From assembly GCF_900104655.1 (NCBI RefSeq), contig NZ_FNWD01000002.1, forward strand, positions 1,348,246-1,412,245: a DNA stretch of 64,000 nt, written 5' to 3'. Below, piece after piece: positions 45,987 to 55,345 of this stretch; the stretch's first letter is position 1, and the number at the start of each line of letters is the position of its first letter. Position numbers and translations under genes: made by a program. This stretch comes from Millionella massiliensis (GTDB taxonomy: Bacteria; Bacteroidota; Bacteroidia; Bacteroidales; Rikenellaceae). Under the pieces are notes generated by a model. The model saw only the letters and a program-made list of their open reading frames with translations, was not told the DNA's origin and did no database searches.

Positions 45987-46023
45987 AATTTTATGCCTAA
46001 TTGAAGTTAGGATACACGGTTAA

Positions 46024-46404
46024 CTACTTGGTTGCCTTTTTCTTGTTAGCCACGGTCTTTTTGCGGCCCTTGCGGGTGCGGGCGTTGTTCTTGGTGCTCT
46101 GACCACGCACGGGCAGACCCAGACGGTGGCGGATACCGCGGTAGCAACCGATATCCATCAGGCGTTTGATGTTGAGCTGGATGGTGGAACGCAGTTCGCC
46201 TTCCACGCGGATACCCTCGGTGGCGATCACGTTACGGATGGCGCCGACCTGTTCGTCGGTCCAATCTTTCACTTTGGTATCCTGATCGATACCTGCCTTT
46301 GCGAGGATCTGGGCAGCGGTGCTGCGACCGATACCGTAGATATAGGTGAGGCCGATTACGCCCCGTTTGTTTTTAGGTAAGTCGACTCCGACAATACGTG
46401 CCAT
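46024..46404 (-). CDS. rpsM: 30S ribosomal protein S13 (uS13)
   Basis: Head protein of the small subunit that contacts tRNA and L5. Motifs include [20 protein letters not shown] at the start, [12 protein letters not shown], and [20 protein letters not shown] followed by a Lys-rich end. Size of 126 residues is normal. It follows rpmJ by 67 bases. Confidence 0.98.
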   Translation of the reverse strand: MARIVGVDLPKNKRGVIGLTYIYGIGRSTAAQILAKAGIDQDTKVKDWTDEQVGAIRNVIATEGIRVEGELRSTIQLNIKRLMDIGCYRGIRHRLGLPVRGQSTKNNARTRKGRKKTVANKKKATK

Positions 46405-46471
46405 AAGTTCTGTTCTTTTTCTTTGAAATTCTTAAAACTCAGTGAATTCCTGAAGCTCTTGCCGGTGGGGA

Positions 46472-46588
46472 CTAACCCTGACGCATTTTGAGTTTCGGGT
46501 TTTTCTTGCAGATCACGTACACGCGGCCTTTGCGGCGTACGATCTTGCAGTCTTCGCTGCGTTTTTTGATGGATGCTCTGACTTTCAT
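46472..46588 (-). CDS. rpmJ: 50S ribosomal protein L36 (bL36)
   Basis: A 38-residue protein: [20 protein letters not shown] and then [18 protein letters not shown]. The zinc ribbon of bL36 normally uses three Cys and one His. Here Cys14 and Cys27 remain, while the first Cys position is Ser11 and the His position is Leu33, so zinc binding is probably lost. It sits between infA and rpsM as usual. Confidence 0.95.
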   Translation of the reverse strand: MKVRASIKKRSEDCKIVRRKGRVYVICKKNPKLKMRQG

Positions 46589-46642
46589 CGTTTTGAGTTG
46601 TTTGATTTGGGAGGCGGACCGTCGCGGTCGTCCTCCGAAACA

Positions 46643-46861
46643 TTACTTGTAGCGGAACGAAATGCGACCTTTGGTGAGGTCATAGGGCGACATTTCGACC
46701 TTTACCTTGTCACCGGGCAGAATCTTGATGTAGTGCATCCTCATCTTTCCGGAGATGTGGGCGGTGATTATGTGACCGTTGTCCAGCTCCACGCGGAACA
46801 TGGCGTTGGACAGGGCTTCGATAATGGTACCGTCCTTTTCGATTGCAGCTTGTTTGGCCAT
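46643..46861 (-). CDS. infA: translation initiation factor IF-1
   Basis: A 72-residue OB-fold protein ([54 protein letters not shown]). It binds the A site during initiation. It lies 66 bases after map and 54 before rpmJ. Confidence 0.98.
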   Translation of the reverse strand: MAKQAAIEKDGTIIEALSNAMFRVELDNGHIITAHISGKMRMHYIKILPGDKVKVEMSPYDLTKGRISFRYK

Positions 46862-46927
46862 TCAGTGTTGGTTTTTAAGCAGTGCGTACCCTTCTTTCGG
46901 ACCTGCGGCAGCGTGAGGGGCAGCCGG

Positions 46928-47704
46928 TCAGTCGATCGGAAGGTTTTTCTCGATATACTCGAAAGTCGTGAGAACATCTGGCCCTTCGTCTGTGATCGCC
47001 ACGGCGAACTCGAAATGGGCGGAGGGCTTACGGTCGGCGGTTCTGACAGTCCAACCGTCTTTTTCAAAGATTACGTTACGGGTGCCGAGGTTGATCATCG
47101 GTTCGATGCAGAGCACCATCCCGGCCTTGAGCTGGGGACCGCTGCCGCGTTTCCCGTAGTTGGGAACCTGCGGTTCCTCGTGCAGGCTGCGACCGAGGCC
47201 GTGGCCGACCATTTCGCGAACGACGGTCATGCCGTGGCTCTGGGCATACTCCTGTACGGCGTGGGAAATATCGCCAATCCTATTTCCCGCCTTTGCCTGC
47301 GCAACACCTCTATAAAGAGCTTCCTTGGTGACATCCAGCAGTTCCCGAGTACGCGGGTCTACCTCTCCTACCGCAAACGTGTAGGCGGAATCGCCATGAA
47401 AACCGTTCATATAAGCGCCGCAGTCGACCGACAGAATATCGCCTTCCTGCAGAGCGTAACCCGAGGGGATCCCGTGAACGATCTGTTCGTTGACCGACAT
47501 GCAGAGCGTGGCGGGGAAACCTCCATAACCTTTGAAGTTGGGTACTGCACCGTGAGCACGGATATACTCTTCGGCCAGAGCGTCGAGTTCCAGTGTCGTA
47601 ACTCCGGGACGGATGTTACGTCCGACGAGCGCGAGGGTTCGGCTGACGAGTTGGTTGCACTGGCGGAGCAGTTCGATCTCCTCTTTGGTTTTCAGGTATA
47701 TCAT
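46928..47704 (-). CDS. map: type I methionine aminopeptidase
   Basis: It removes N-terminal Met from new proteins. All five metal ligands are in place: SVDCGAYMNGFHGDSAYTF holds two Asp, GHGLGRSLHEEPQVPN the His, CIEPMINLG a Glu and TDEGP the last Glu. At 258 residues it has the short type-Ia form without zinc-finger extension. It is placed between secY and infA, as in many bacteria. Confidence 0.96.
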   Translation of the reverse strand: MIYLKTKEEIELLRQCNQLVSRTLALVGRNIRPGVTTLELDALAEEYIRAHGAVPNFKGYGGFPATLCMSVNEQIVHGIPSGYALQEGDILSVDCGAYMNGFHGDSAYTFAVGEVDPRTRELLDVTKEALYRGVAQAKAGNRIGDISHAVQEYAQSHGMTVVREMVGHGLGRSLHEEPQVPNYGKRGSGPQLKAGMVLCIEPMINLGTRNVIFEKDGWTVRTADRKPSAHFEFAVAITDEGPDVLTTFEYIEKNLPID

Positions 47705-47845
47705 AAATATATATGGAAGAACCTTTTTGTCGTTGGTTCAGTTTTGGGACGCAGGGTCTATCATCGGGGAAAGTGAACGGCATCGGGTGCCGTCCACTTC
47801 ATATCCGGGCAGCGGACCGCGATCCGCGCCCACCCGATAACAGGT

Positions 47846-49171
47846 TTAGTTCATGCGTCCTTTCATACGTCCGCTTTTCATCAGACCGTCGTAGTGACGG
47901 AGCAGCAGGTGCGACTCGATTTGCTGCAGGGTATCGAGTACGACACCGACGAGGATCAGCAACGAAGTACCACCGTAGAAGAGGGCGAACTGGCCGTCCA
48001 CTCCGATCATGTGGGCAAACACCGGCAGAACGGCTACGATTGCAAGGCAGATCGAACCGGGCAGGGTGATGCGGGTCATGATAGTGTCCAGGTAGCTTGC
48101 GGTCTGCTTGCCGGGTTTGATCCCGGGGATGAAACCGCCGTTGCGTTTCATGTCGTCTGACATCTGGTTGGTGTTGATGGTGATCGCGGTGTAGAAGTAG
48201 GTGAAAGCCATCACCAGCAGACCGAAGACGAGGTTGTACCAGAAGCCGTAGATGTTTCCAAACACGGCGCCGATACCTTGGGTAGCCTCGAATTTGGTGA
48301 AGATCAGGGGCAGCATCATGATCGCCTGGGCGAAGATGATGGGCATCACGCCGGCCGCATTGATCTTGAGCGGGATGTATTGGCGTACACCACCGTACTG
48401 TTTGTTACCGACGATACGTTTGGCGTATTGTACGGGGATTTTGCGTACGGCCTGTACCAGTGCGATCGTTCCGGCGAACACCAGGAAGAGGAGTACGAGT
48501 TCGACGATCAGCATCACGAATCCGCCGCCGGCGGTCGTGAATCGTGCGTTAAGCTCGGCCAGGAAGGCGTGCGGCAGACGGGCGATGATCCCGACCATGA
48601 TGATCAGGGAGACGCCGTTACCGATACCTTTATCGGTGATTTTCTCGCCGAGCCACATGACGAACATGGTTCCGGCGATGAGCACCATCGTTGCGCTGAA
48701 CGTGAACAGGAATGAGTTTCCGAGTACGAAGGCCGACGGCAGGAGCTGCTGGTTCAGGTTTACCAGGTAGGCAGGAGCCTGAATGAGCAGGATACCGATG
48801 GTCAGGTACCGGGTCCACTGATTGATCTTACGCCGGCCGCTTTCGCCCTCTTTCTGGAGTTTCTGGAAATAGGGGATAGCGATCCCGAGCAGTTGGATCA
48901 CGATCGAGGCTGAGATGTAGGGCATGATCCCGAGGGCGAAGATAGATGCATTGGAGAATGCACCCCCGGAGAAGATGTCGAGCAGTCCCAGGAGCCCGTC
49001 CGCGGTCTGTTTCTGAAGGCCGGATCCGGAAAGGGCTTCCGGGTTGATGCCCGGAAGCACAACGAAGCTTCCCAGTCGGTAGATCAGAAGCAGCCCCAAG
49101 GTGTAGAGGATGCGGTTACGCAGCTCTTCGATCTTGAAGATGTTTCTAATGGTGTCGATTAGTTTTTTCAT
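47846..49171 (-). CDS. secY: preprotein translocase subunit SecY
   Basis: The channel-forming subunit of the Sec translocon, 441 residues with ten membrane helices. Characteristic pieces are LLIYRLGSFVVLPGINPEAL, the plug region with FSGGAFSNASIFALGIMPYI, MWLGEKITDKGIGNGVSLII, PVQYAKRIVGNKQYGGVRQY and GFIPGIKPGKQTASYLDTIM. It follows rplO by 27 bases; the gap before map is 141 bases and has no clear terminator. Confidence 0.98.
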   Translation of the reverse strand: MKKLIDTIRNIFKIEELRNRILYTLGLLLIYRLGSFVVLPGINPEALSGSGLQKQTADGLLGLLDIFSGGAFSNASIFALGIMPYISASIVIQLLGIAIPYFQKLQKEGESGRRKINQWTRYLTIGILLIQAPAYLVNLNQQLLPSAFVLGNSFLFTFSATMVLIAGTMFVMWLGEKITDKGIGNGVSLIIMVGIIARLPHAFLAELNARFTTAGGGFVMLIVELVLLFLVFAGTIALVQAVRKIPVQYAKRIVGNKQYGGVRQYIPLKINAAGVMPIIFAQAIMMLPLIFTKFEATQGIGAVFGNIYGFWYNLVFGLLVMAFTYFYTAITINTNQMSDDMKRNGGFIPGIKPGKQTASYLDTIMTRITLPGSICLAIVAVLPVFAHMIGVDGQFALFYGGTSLLILVGVVLDTLQQIESHLLLRHYDGLMKSGRMKGRMN

Positions 49172-49198
49172 GAGCCGAGGCTAAAAAAGAGTGGGTGA

Positions 49199-49642
49199 TT
49201 AGAGTTTGGTTGCGGTACCGCCCTGGGCTTCGATCGCGGCCTGAGCCGATTTCGAGAAGGCGTGTGCCGTAACGTCCACTTTTTTGGTCAGCGCTCCGGT
49301 TCCGAGCACTTTCACCACGTCGTTTTTAGACACCAGCCCGGCGGCTACCATTTCGGTTTGGCCGATGGTGGTGATGCCTTTAGCGGCCAGGGCTTCGATG
49401 GATACCAGGTTTACGGTTTTGAACACCACTTTGTTGGTGTTGGTGAAACCGAATTTCGGCAGACGGCGTTGCAGAGGCATCTGACCGCCTTGGAAGCCGC
49501 GTTTGTTTTTATAGCCCGAACGCGACTGGGCACCTTTGTGACCGCGCGTAGAGGTTCCGCCGTAGCCCGACCCTTGACCGCGGCCGATGCGTTTTTCGCT
49601 GTGCGTAGAGCCTTTGGCGGGTTTGATATTACTGAGGTTCAT
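49199..49642 (-). CDS. rplO: 50S ribosomal protein L15 (uL15)
   Basis: 147 residues with the Gly-rich N-terminal arm RIGRGQGSGYGGTSTRGHKG, the core GFQGGQMPLQRRLPKFGFTN and a C-terminal ALTKKVDVTAHAFSKSA. Late-assembling large-subunit protein; 26 bases after rpmD. Confidence 0.98.
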   Translation of the reverse strand: MNLSNIKPAKGSTHSEKRIGRGQGSGYGGTSTRGHKGAQSRSGYKNKRGFQGGQMPLQRRLPKFGFTNTNKVVFKTVNLVSIEALAAKGITTIGQTEMVAAGLVSKNDVVKVLGTGALTKKVDVTAHAFSKSAQAAIEAQGGTATKL

Positions 49643-49668
49643 GGTTGTGTCTGTTTTTGAAAAGCCGG

Positions 49669-49851
49669 TTATTTAACTTCTTCAACGGTGACGAGATGTT
49701 TTACTTTCTCGACCATACCCATGATTTCGGGGCATTGGTTGTGTTCCACGCTCTGGCGGATCTTGCGCAGCCCGAGAGCGTCCAGATTGGCACGCTGCTG
49801 CTTGGTAGCACCGATGCGGCTTTTGGTCTGGGTGATTTTAACTATTGCCAT
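49669..49851 (-). CDS. rpmD: 50S ribosomal protein L30 (uL30)
   Basis: A 60-residue protein (MAIVKITQTKSRIGATKQQR and NLDALGLRKIRQSVEHNQCP). Normal size and position between rpsE and rplO. Confidence 0.97.
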   Translation of the reverse strand: MAIVKITQTKSRIGATKQQRANLDALGLRKIRQSVEHNQCPEIMGMVEKVKHLVTVEEVK

Positions 49852-49879
49852 TTCGCTGTAGTTTCTGAGTGGTTAAGGG

Positions 49880-50398
49880 TTACCCGTTAAATACTTGGGT
49901 CAGGGAAATACCGCGGGTTTCGGCGATGGTGACCGGGTCGCGCAGTTCGGCCAGGGCGGCAACGGTGGCTTTCACCAGGTTGTGCGGGTTGGACGAACCT
50001 TTGCTCTTTGCCAGCACGTTTTTCACGCCGACGCTTTCCAGCACGGCACGCATTGCACCCCCTGCGATCACACCGGTACCGGGCGAGGCCGGACGGAGCA
50101 GCACGCGCGAACCGCTGAATTTGGCGGTCTGTTCGTGGGGAATGGTACCTTTCAGTACGGGAACTTTGATGAGGTTCTTTTTAGCGTCTTCCACGCCTTT
50201 GGCGATGGCGGCGGTCACTTCGGAGGCTTTACCGAGGCCATAGCCTACGATGCCGTTTTCGTTCCCGACCACGACGATGGCGGAGAAGGTGAAGGTCCGA
50301 CCACCTTTGGTAACTTTCGTTACACGCTGTATGCTAACCAGACGGTCTTTCAGTTCGATGTCGCTGGTGCGTACTTTTTTTATGTTGCTTGTTGACAT
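49880..50398 (-). CDS. rpsE: 30S ribosomal protein S5 (uS5)
   Basis: 172 residues with the double-stranded RNA-binding N-terminal part ([40 protein letters not shown]) and the C-terminal [20 protein letters not shown]. It shapes the mRNA entry path and decoding accuracy. Ends 20 bases after rplR. Confidence 0.98.
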   Translation of the reverse strand: MSTSNIKKVRTSDIELKDRLVSIQRVTKVTKGGRTFTFSAIVVVGNENGIVGYGLGKASEVTAAIAKGVEDAKKNLIKVPVLKGTIPHEQTAKFSGSRVLLRPASPGTGVIAGGAMRAVLESVGVKNVLAKSKGSSNPHNLVKATVAALAELRDPVTIAETRGISLTQVFNG

Positions 50399-50418
50399 AA
50401 TCGTTTCGTTGGTCTTGA

Positions 50419-50781
50419 TTAGAATTTAAGCCCGCCTTCGCGTGCGGCATCGGCCAGTTGTTTTACACGACCGTGGTAGAGGTAGCCGTTGCGGTCGAAG
50501 GCTACGGCGGTGATACCGGCGGCGAGGGCTTTGGCGGCTACGGCTTTACCTACGAGGGCTGCCACTTCGGTTTTGGTTTTGCCCTGTGCTGCTTCAGCCA
50601 CTTCTTTATCCAGCGACGAGGCGGCGACGAGGGTTTTACCGGCCTGGTCGTCGATTACTTGGGCGTAGATTTGCTTGTTGCTGCGGAAAACCGTCAGACG
50701 GGGGGCTTCAGCCGTACCGTTCACGATTTTACGAATGCGCATCTTGATGCGTGCGCGTCTTGCTATTTTAGTAAGTGCCAT
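50419..50781 (-). CDS. rplR: 50S ribosomal protein L18 (uL18)
   Basis: 120 residues: a basic N terminus, [30 protein letters not shown] and [20 protein letters not shown]. It binds 5S rRNA with L5. 13 bases after rplF. Confidence 0.98.
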   Translation of the reverse strand: MALTKIARRARIKMRIRKIVNGTAEAPRLTVFRSNKQIYAQVIDDQAGKTLVAASSLDKEVAEAAQGKTKTEVAALVGKAVAAKALAAGITAVAFDRNGYLYHGRVKQLADAAREGGLKF

Positions 50782-50794
50782 TGTCTCTTAACTG

Positions 50795-51352
50795 TTATTT
50801 GGAGTTAGCTGACTTCCCTGCTTTGCGACGCAGTTGTTCGCCTACGAACTTGATACCTTTACCTTTGTAGGGTTCGGGTTTGCGCAGCGAGCGGATTTTG
50901 GCTGCCACCTGACCGAGCAGTTGTTTGTCGGCGCTCTTGAGGGTCAGGATCGGGTTGCCTTTCTTTTCTGCGAAAGCTTCGGCTTTCACTTCGGCGGGCA
51001 GCATGATGTGGATGTCATGCGAATACCCCAGGCTCAGTTCGAGGATTTGGCCTTTGACTTCGGCTTTGAAACCGACGCCGATGAGTTCTTGTTTGGTTTC
51101 GTATCCGGTCGATACGCCGTGCACCATATTGGCGATCAGGGCGCGATACAGACCGTGCATCGAACGATGACGCGGCTGGTCGGTCGGCCGTGTTACATGG
51201 ACTACGTCTCCCTCGACCGTCACGGTGATGTCCGGATCGACTTTCTGAGAAAGTTGTCCGAGAGGGCCTTTCACGCTAACCACATTGTCGGCGCCAACGG
51301 TAACGGTAACGCCTTTAGGCAGGTTTACAGGTAATTTTCCAATTCTTGACAT
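50795..51352 (-). CDS. rplF: 50S ribosomal protein L6 (uL6)
   Basis: 185 residues with two similar domains; MSRIGKLPVNLPKGV opens it and RKPEPYKGKGIKFVGEQLRR is the C-terminal signature. Lies near the factor-binding site of the large subunit. 23 bases after rpsH. Confidence 0.98.
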   Translation of the reverse strand: MSRIGKLPVNLPKGVTVTVGADNVVSVKGPLGQLSQKVDPDITVTVEGDVVHVTRPTDQPRHRSMHGLYRALIANMVHGVSTGYETKQELIGVGFKAEVKGQILELSLGYSHDIHIMLPAEVKAEAFAEKKGNPILTLKSADKQLLGQVAAKIRSLRKPEPYKGKGIKFVGEQLRRKAGKSANSK

Positions 51353-51375
51353 TGTATTGTCTGGTGTTTGTTAGA

Positions 51376-51774
51376 TTAATATACGTAACACAGCACTTCG
51401 CCGCCAACGTTTTCTTTGCGGGCTTGCTTGTCGGTCATGATACCTTTGGAGGTCGAAACGATGGCGATGCCAAGGCCGTTCATCACGCGGGGCATTTCAG
51501 CCACGCTGGCATACTGGCGCAGGCCGGGACGGCTCACGCGAGTCAGGGCTTTGATCGCCGGGGTTTTGGTCTCCGGGTGGTACTTCAGGGCGATTTTGAT
51601 CGTCGAGAAGCCTTTTTCGTTGGTTCCGAATTTGTAAGCGAGGATGTAGCCCTGTTCGTGCAGGATGCGTACGATCTCTTGCTTGATTTTCGAGCCGGGA
51701 GCTTCAACCACTTTGTGGTTGGCTTTCACCGCGTTTCTGATACGAGTCAGAAGATCTGCTATCGGATCTGTCAT
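51376..51774 (-). CDS. rpsH: 30S ribosomal protein S8 (uS8)
   Basis: 132 residues: MTDPIADLLTRIRNAVKANH and RVSRPGLRQYASVAEMPRVM, ending GGEVLCYVY. In many bacteria S8 is the regulator of the spc operon. Here it is the first gene of its own transcription unit, with a promoter 95-125 bases upstream and a terminator beyond that, so it is uncoupled from rpsN. Confidence 0.98.
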   Translation of the reverse strand: MTDPIADLLTRIRNAVKANHKVVEAPGSKIKQEIVRILHEQGYILAYKFGTNEKGFSTIKIALKYHPETKTPAIKALTRVSRPGLRQYASVAEMPRVMNGLGIAIVSTSKGIMTDKQARKENVGGEVLCYVY

Positions 51775-51868
51775 GGTTAAAAAATGAATTGTGTTATTTA
51801 CTGTTTTTCAATGCGTTGCACTTCAAAACCGCGATTAGCAAAAGTTCATTAGTGCCCACAAAGAGTTG

Positions 51869-51899
51869 CAAAGTTACAAACTATTCCTTAATAATCAAA
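51869..51899 (-). promoter_or_regulatory. promoter in front of rpsH, inside the ribosomal cluster
   Basis: On the minus strand TTTG (51899-51896), exactly 19 bases, then TAACTTTG (51876-51869): a full match to both Bacteroidetes promoter elements, in a locally AT-rich stretch. It predicts a leader of about 85-90 bases for rpsH. Confidence 0.85.
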
Positions 51900-51973
51900 T
51901 TATTAGCAATCATTTTCTCGCCATTTTTTCTTGCAGGCACCGGCCTGTACCATGACGGCTAAACAAAAAAAGC

Positions 51974-52008
51974 GCGAGACTTCACGATCAGTTCGTGAAG
52001 TCTCGCGT
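51974..52008 (-). terminator. terminator after rpsN, inside the ribosomal cluster
   Basis: A 15-bp perfect stem (51974-51988 with 51994-52008, loop of 5), followed on the minus strand by seven T (CTTTTTTTG). It lies 58 bases past the rpsN stop. This is as good an intrinsic terminator as any at operon ends in this window. Confidence 0.9.
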
Positions 52009-52065
52009 ATCTTAATCATCGTGGGGAAGCGCGGAGTCAATAACCGCTCTGCCCCACTCAGCAGA

Positions 52066-52335
52066 CTACCAGCTTGCTTTTTTCACACCCGGCAGCAGAC
52101 CTGCGGATGCCATTTCGCGGAACTGGATACGGCTGATACCGAATTGGCGCATGTAGCCTTTCGGACGGCCGGTGATCTGGCAACGGTTGTGCAGACGGAT
52201 CGGGTTGGAGTTTTTGGGCAGTTTGGCCAACCCTGCGTAGTCGCCGGCTTCTTTGAGGGCTTTACGTTTCGCTGCGTACCGTGCCACCAGCTTGGCCCGT
52301 TTCACTTCGCGGGCTTTCATCGATTCTTTTGCCAT
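52066..52335 (-). CDS. rpsN: 30S ribosomal protein S14 (uS14)
   Basis: The long, zinc-free form of 89 residues ([51 protein letters not shown]), without CxxC pairs. It closes the middle transcription unit: a terminator follows, then a promoter for rpsH. Confidence 0.98.
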   Translation of the reverse strand: MAKESMKAREVKRAKLVARYAAKRKALKEAGDYAGLAKLPKNSNPIRLHNRCQITGRPKGYMRQFGISRIQFREMASAGLLPGVKKASW

Positions 52336-52338
52336 GGC

Positions 52339-52896
52339 TTAGTTCTTTTTAGCGTTTTTAAAAGGAAGACCGAACTGTTTGAGCAGCGCATAAGCTTCCG
52401 TGTCGTTCTGTGCGGTGGTCACGAAGGTGATTTCGACGCCGAAGATTTTGGTGATCTTGTCGATGTCGATTTCGGGGAAGATGATGTGTTCCTGCACACC
52501 CAGGGTGTAGTTGCCCTGACCGTCGAATTTGTCGTTGATGCCTTTGAAGTCGCGGATGCGGGGCAGCGATACGGCGATCAGACGTTCCAGGAATTCGTAC
52601 ATGCGGTCGCGACGCAGGGTCACGCGCACACCGATAGGCATCTGTTTACGCAGTTTGAAGTTCGAGATGTCTTTCTTCGAACGGGTTTGAACGGCGTGCT
52701 GACCGGCGATGGTCGAGAGTTCGGCCTGAGCCACTTCGACGAGTTTCTTGTCGGCAACGGCGGCACCGATACCCTGGTTGATGACGATCTTTTCGAGCTT
52801 CGGCACCTGCATGATGCTTTTGTAGCCGAATTCTTTCATCAGAGAGGGAATGATCTCCTCTTTGTATTTGGTCTTAAGTGAAGGTACGTATGCCAT
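52339..52896 (-). CDS. rplE: 50S ribosomal protein L5 (uL5)
   Basis: 185 residues with the 5S rRNA-binding protein features: [56 protein letters not shown] and [20 protein letters not shown]. Shares one base with rplX and is 3 bases from rpsN. Confidence 0.98.
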   Translation of the reverse strand: MAYVPSLKTKYKEEIIPSLMKEFGYKSIMQVPKLEKIVINQGIGAAVADKKLVEVAQAELSTIAGQHAVQTRSKKDISNFKLRKQMPIGVRVTLRRDRMYEFLERLIAVSLPRIRDFKGINDKFDGQGNYTLGVQEHIIFPEIDIDKITKIFGVEITFVTTAQNDTEAYALLKQFGLPFKNAKKN

Positions 52897-53219
52897 TATT
52901 TGATTTCCTCCCCTGATTTAACGGCCACGCGGACCAGTTTGCCTTTATCGTTTTTCTTACGTGCGACACGGGTCGGTTTCCCGGTCTTGGGATCGAGGGG
53001 CTGCAGGTTGCTGATGTGGATGGGGGCTTCCTGCTTTACGATACCGCCCTGGGGATTGGCGGCGTTGGGTTTGGTGTGTTTGCTCACCATGTTGACCCCT
53101 TCGACGATGGCGCGCTGCTTATCGACAAGCACCTCGAGCACTTTGCCCTGCTGGCCTTTGTTGTCGCCTGCATTGACGTACACCGTGTCCCCTTTTTTGA
53201 TATGTAATTTGGTCGACAT
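52896..53219 (-). CDS. rplX: 50S ribosomal protein L24 (uL24)
   Basis: 107 residues; the KOW motif is near the start ([20 protein letters not shown]), followed by [20 protein letters not shown]. An assembly initiator that contacts 23S rRNA near the exit tunnel. Confidence 0.98.
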   Translation of the reverse strand: MSTKLHIKKGDTVYVNAGDNKGQQGKVLEVLVDKQRAIVEGVNMVSKHTKPNAANPQGGIVKQEAPIHISNLQPLDPKTGKPTRVARKKNDKGKLVRVAVKSGEEIK

Positions 53220-53247
53220 TTCTGTGTGTTTGTTAAAGGTGTGTGTA

Positions 53248-53613
53248 TTACAGCACTTCGGGCGCCAGTGAAATGATTTTCATGTTGGCGTCGCGGAGTT
53301 CGCGGGCCACCGGGCCGAAGATACGCGTACCGCGCATTTCGCCGGCGTTGTTGAGCAGCACTACGGCGTTGTCGTCGAAGCGGATGTAGGAACCGTCCGG
53401 ACGGCGGATCTCTTTTTTGGTGCGAACGACGATGGCTTTCGACACGGCGCCTTTTTTGATATCGCCCGACGGGGTAGCGCTTTTAACGCTCACGACGATT
53501 TTGTCGCCGATCGAGGCGTAACGGCGGCCGGTACCGCCAAGTACACGGATACAGAGAACTTCCTTGGCTCCGCTGTTATCGGCTACGGAGAGCCGGCTTT
53601 CTTGTTGTATCAT
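53248..53613 (-). CDS. rplN: 50S ribosomal protein L14 (uL14)
   Basis: 121 residues: [53 protein letters not shown] and [11 protein letters not shown]. Located at the subunit interface. 2 bases after rpsQ. Confidence 0.98.
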   Translation of the reverse strand: MIQQESRLSVADNSGAKEVLCIRVLGGTGRRYASIGDKIVVSVKSATPSGDIKKGAVSKAIVVRTKKEIRRPDGSYIRFDDNAVVLLNNAGEMRGTRIFGPVARELRDANMKIISLAPEVL

Positions 53614-53615
53614 GG

Positions 53616-53873
53616 TTACTTAGCTCTTTCAATGATTTCTACTAATCTCCACCGTTTGCTTTTGCTCAGCGGGCGGGTTTCCATGATGCGGACGGTATCG
53701 CCTTCGCCGCAGGTGTTTTCTTCGTCGTGAGCGACGAATTTGGTGGTTTTATTTACGAACTTGCCGTAGATCGGGTGTTTCACTTTACGTTTAACAGCAA
53801 CGACGATCGATTTGTCCATCTTGTTGCTGACTACCACCCCGATTCTCTCTTTTCTAAGATTTCTTTCTTCCAT
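53616..53873 (-). CDS. rpsQ: 30S ribosomal protein S17 (uS17)
   Basis: 85 residues, an OB-fold 16S rRNA binder: [40 protein letters not shown] and [20 protein letters not shown]. 5 bases after rpmC. Confidence 0.98.
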   Translation of the reverse strand: MEERNLRKERIGVVVSNKMDKSIVVAVKRKVKHPIYGKFVNKTTKFVAHDEENTCGEGDTVRIMETRPLSKSKRWRLVEIIERAK

Positions 53874-53878
53874 GGCCT

Positions 53879-54082
53879 CTACTTGTTAATAGTGGTGGTT
53901 TGTTTTTCGCGCAGGATGGTCAGCATACGAGCGATGTCACGGCGCATATTTTTGATCGTGGTCGAATTTTCTGCCGGAGAAACCGCATGGTTCAGCTTGG
54001 CCTTCAGGAGGTTGGCTTTCTCAGTCTCCACACGTTCGATGATTTCGCCAGCAGTCAGTTCACGGATTTCTGATGTTTTCAT
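53879..54082 (-). CDS. rpmC: 50S ribosomal protein L29 (uL29)
   Basis: 67 residues forming two helices ([37 protein letters not shown]). Located at the tunnel exit where chaperones and SRP dock. 9 bases after rplP. Confidence 0.97.
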   Translation of the reverse strand: MKTSEIRELTAGEIIERVETEKANLLKAKLNHAVSPAENSTTIKNMRRDIARMLTILREKQTTTINK

Positions 54083-54091
54083 GTCTTCGTG

Positions 54092-54520
54092 CTAGATTGA
54101 GTTTTCGGTATAATCGCGGCGGATGATGAATTTGGTGGTGATGGGCAGCTTCTGGGCGCCGAGACGGAGGGCTTCCTGAGCTACTGCCAGGGGCACCCCT
54201 TCGGCTTCGAAGAGGATGCGACCCGGGGTAACGGGAGCCACGAAACCTTCGGGCGAACCTTTACCTTTACCCATACGTACTTCGGCCGGTTTCTTGGTGA
54301 TGGGTTTGTCCGGGAAGATACGGATCCACACCTGGCCTTCACGTTTCATCTCACGCACGATAGCCTGACGGGCTGCTTCAATCTGTCGTCCGGTGATCCA
54401 CGCCGATTCCAGCGCTTTGATGCCGAACGAACCGAAAGACAATTCAGCTCCTCTCTGTGCCAGACCTTTCATGCGGCCTTTCTGCATTCTGCGAAATTTC
54501 GTCTTTTTTGGTTGTAACAT
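54092..54520 (-). CDS. rplP: 50S ribosomal protein L16 (uL16)
   Basis: 142 residues: [60 protein letters not shown] and [15 protein letters not shown]. It helps position A-site tRNA. 29 bases after rpsC. Confidence 0.98.
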   Translation of the reverse strand: MLQPKKTKFRRMQKGRMKGLAQRGAELSFGSFGIKALESAWITGRQIEAARQAIVREMKREGQVWIRIFPDKPITKKPAEVRMGKGKGSPEGFVAPVTPGRILFEAEGVPLAVAQEALRLGAQKLPITTKFIIRRDYTENSI

Positions 54521-54549
54521 GGTTAGTTCCTTTTAAGTCTGACGACAGA

Positions 54550-55344
54550 TTACTGATTATTGCTATTGCGGTCGCCACCACGGCGGTCGTTACGACGGTC
54601 TCCGCGACGTTCGCCACGGCCACGGCCGCCACGACGTTCGTCACCGCGACGTTCGCCACCGCGGCCTGCGGTACCGGCAGCCGAAGCGTTCATGCCGGCG
54701 ATGGGCGAGAGATCGCGTTTTGCATACACTTCGCCGTTGCAGATCCAGACTTTCACGCCGAGCAGGCCGACTTTGGTGAGGGCTTCTGCCAGGTTGTAGT
54801 CGATGTCTGCGCGGAAGGTGTGCAGCGGAATTCGGCCTTCTTTGTAGCTTTCGCTGCGGGCCATTTCGGCACCGCCCACACGACCCGAGATCTGGATTTT
54901 GATCCCTTCGGCGCCCATGCGCATGGTCGAGGCGATGGTGGTTTTGATGGCACGACGGTAGGAGATGCGGCCTTCTACCTGACGGGCGATGTTGTTCGAA
55001 ACAATCACGGCGTCGAGTTCAGGACGTTTCACTTCGAAGATGTTGATCTGAACGTCTTTGCCGGTGAGTTTGCGGAGTTCTTCTTTAAGTTTGTCGACTT
55101 CGGCACCGCCTTTACCGATGATGATACCCGGACGCGAGGTGCTGATGGTCACGGTGACGAGTTTCAGCGTGCGTTCGATCACGATTTTGGAGATGCTGGC
55201 TTTGGCCAGACGGGCTCCGAGGTATTTGCGGATTTTCGAGTCTTCGACGAGTTTTGCCGGGAAGTCTTTGCCGCCATACCATGACGAGTCCCAGCCACGG
55301 ATAATGCCCAGTCGATTGGCAATCGGATTTACTTTCTGTCCCAT
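54550..55344 (-). CDS. rpsC: 30S ribosomal protein S3 (uS3) with Arg/Gly-rich tail
   Basis: The KH domain ([20 protein letters not shown] near residue 60) and the C-terminal domain ([20 protein letters not shown]) are normal to about residue 215. A tail of about 45 residues follows that is almost entirely Arg, Gly, Asp and Glu, with RGG/RRGD units repeated. The total of 264 residues exceeds the usual 220-245. The tail would project from the mRNA entry site and could bind RNA; this is inference. It touches rplV (1 base apart). Confidence 0.97.
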   Translation of the reverse strand: MGQKVNPIANRLGIIRGWDSSWYGGKDFPAKLVEDSKIRKYLGARLAKASISKIVIERTLKLVTVTISTSRPGIIIGKGGAEVDKLKEELRKLTGKDVQINIFEVKRPELDAVIVSNNIARQVEGRISYRRAIKTTIASTMRMGAEGIKIQISGRVGGAEMARSESYKEGRIPLHTFRADIDYNLAEALTKVGLLGVKVWICNGEVYAKRDLSPIAGMNASAAGTAGRGGERRGDERRGGRGRGERRGDRRNDRRGGDRNSNNQ

Positions 55345-55345
55345 C

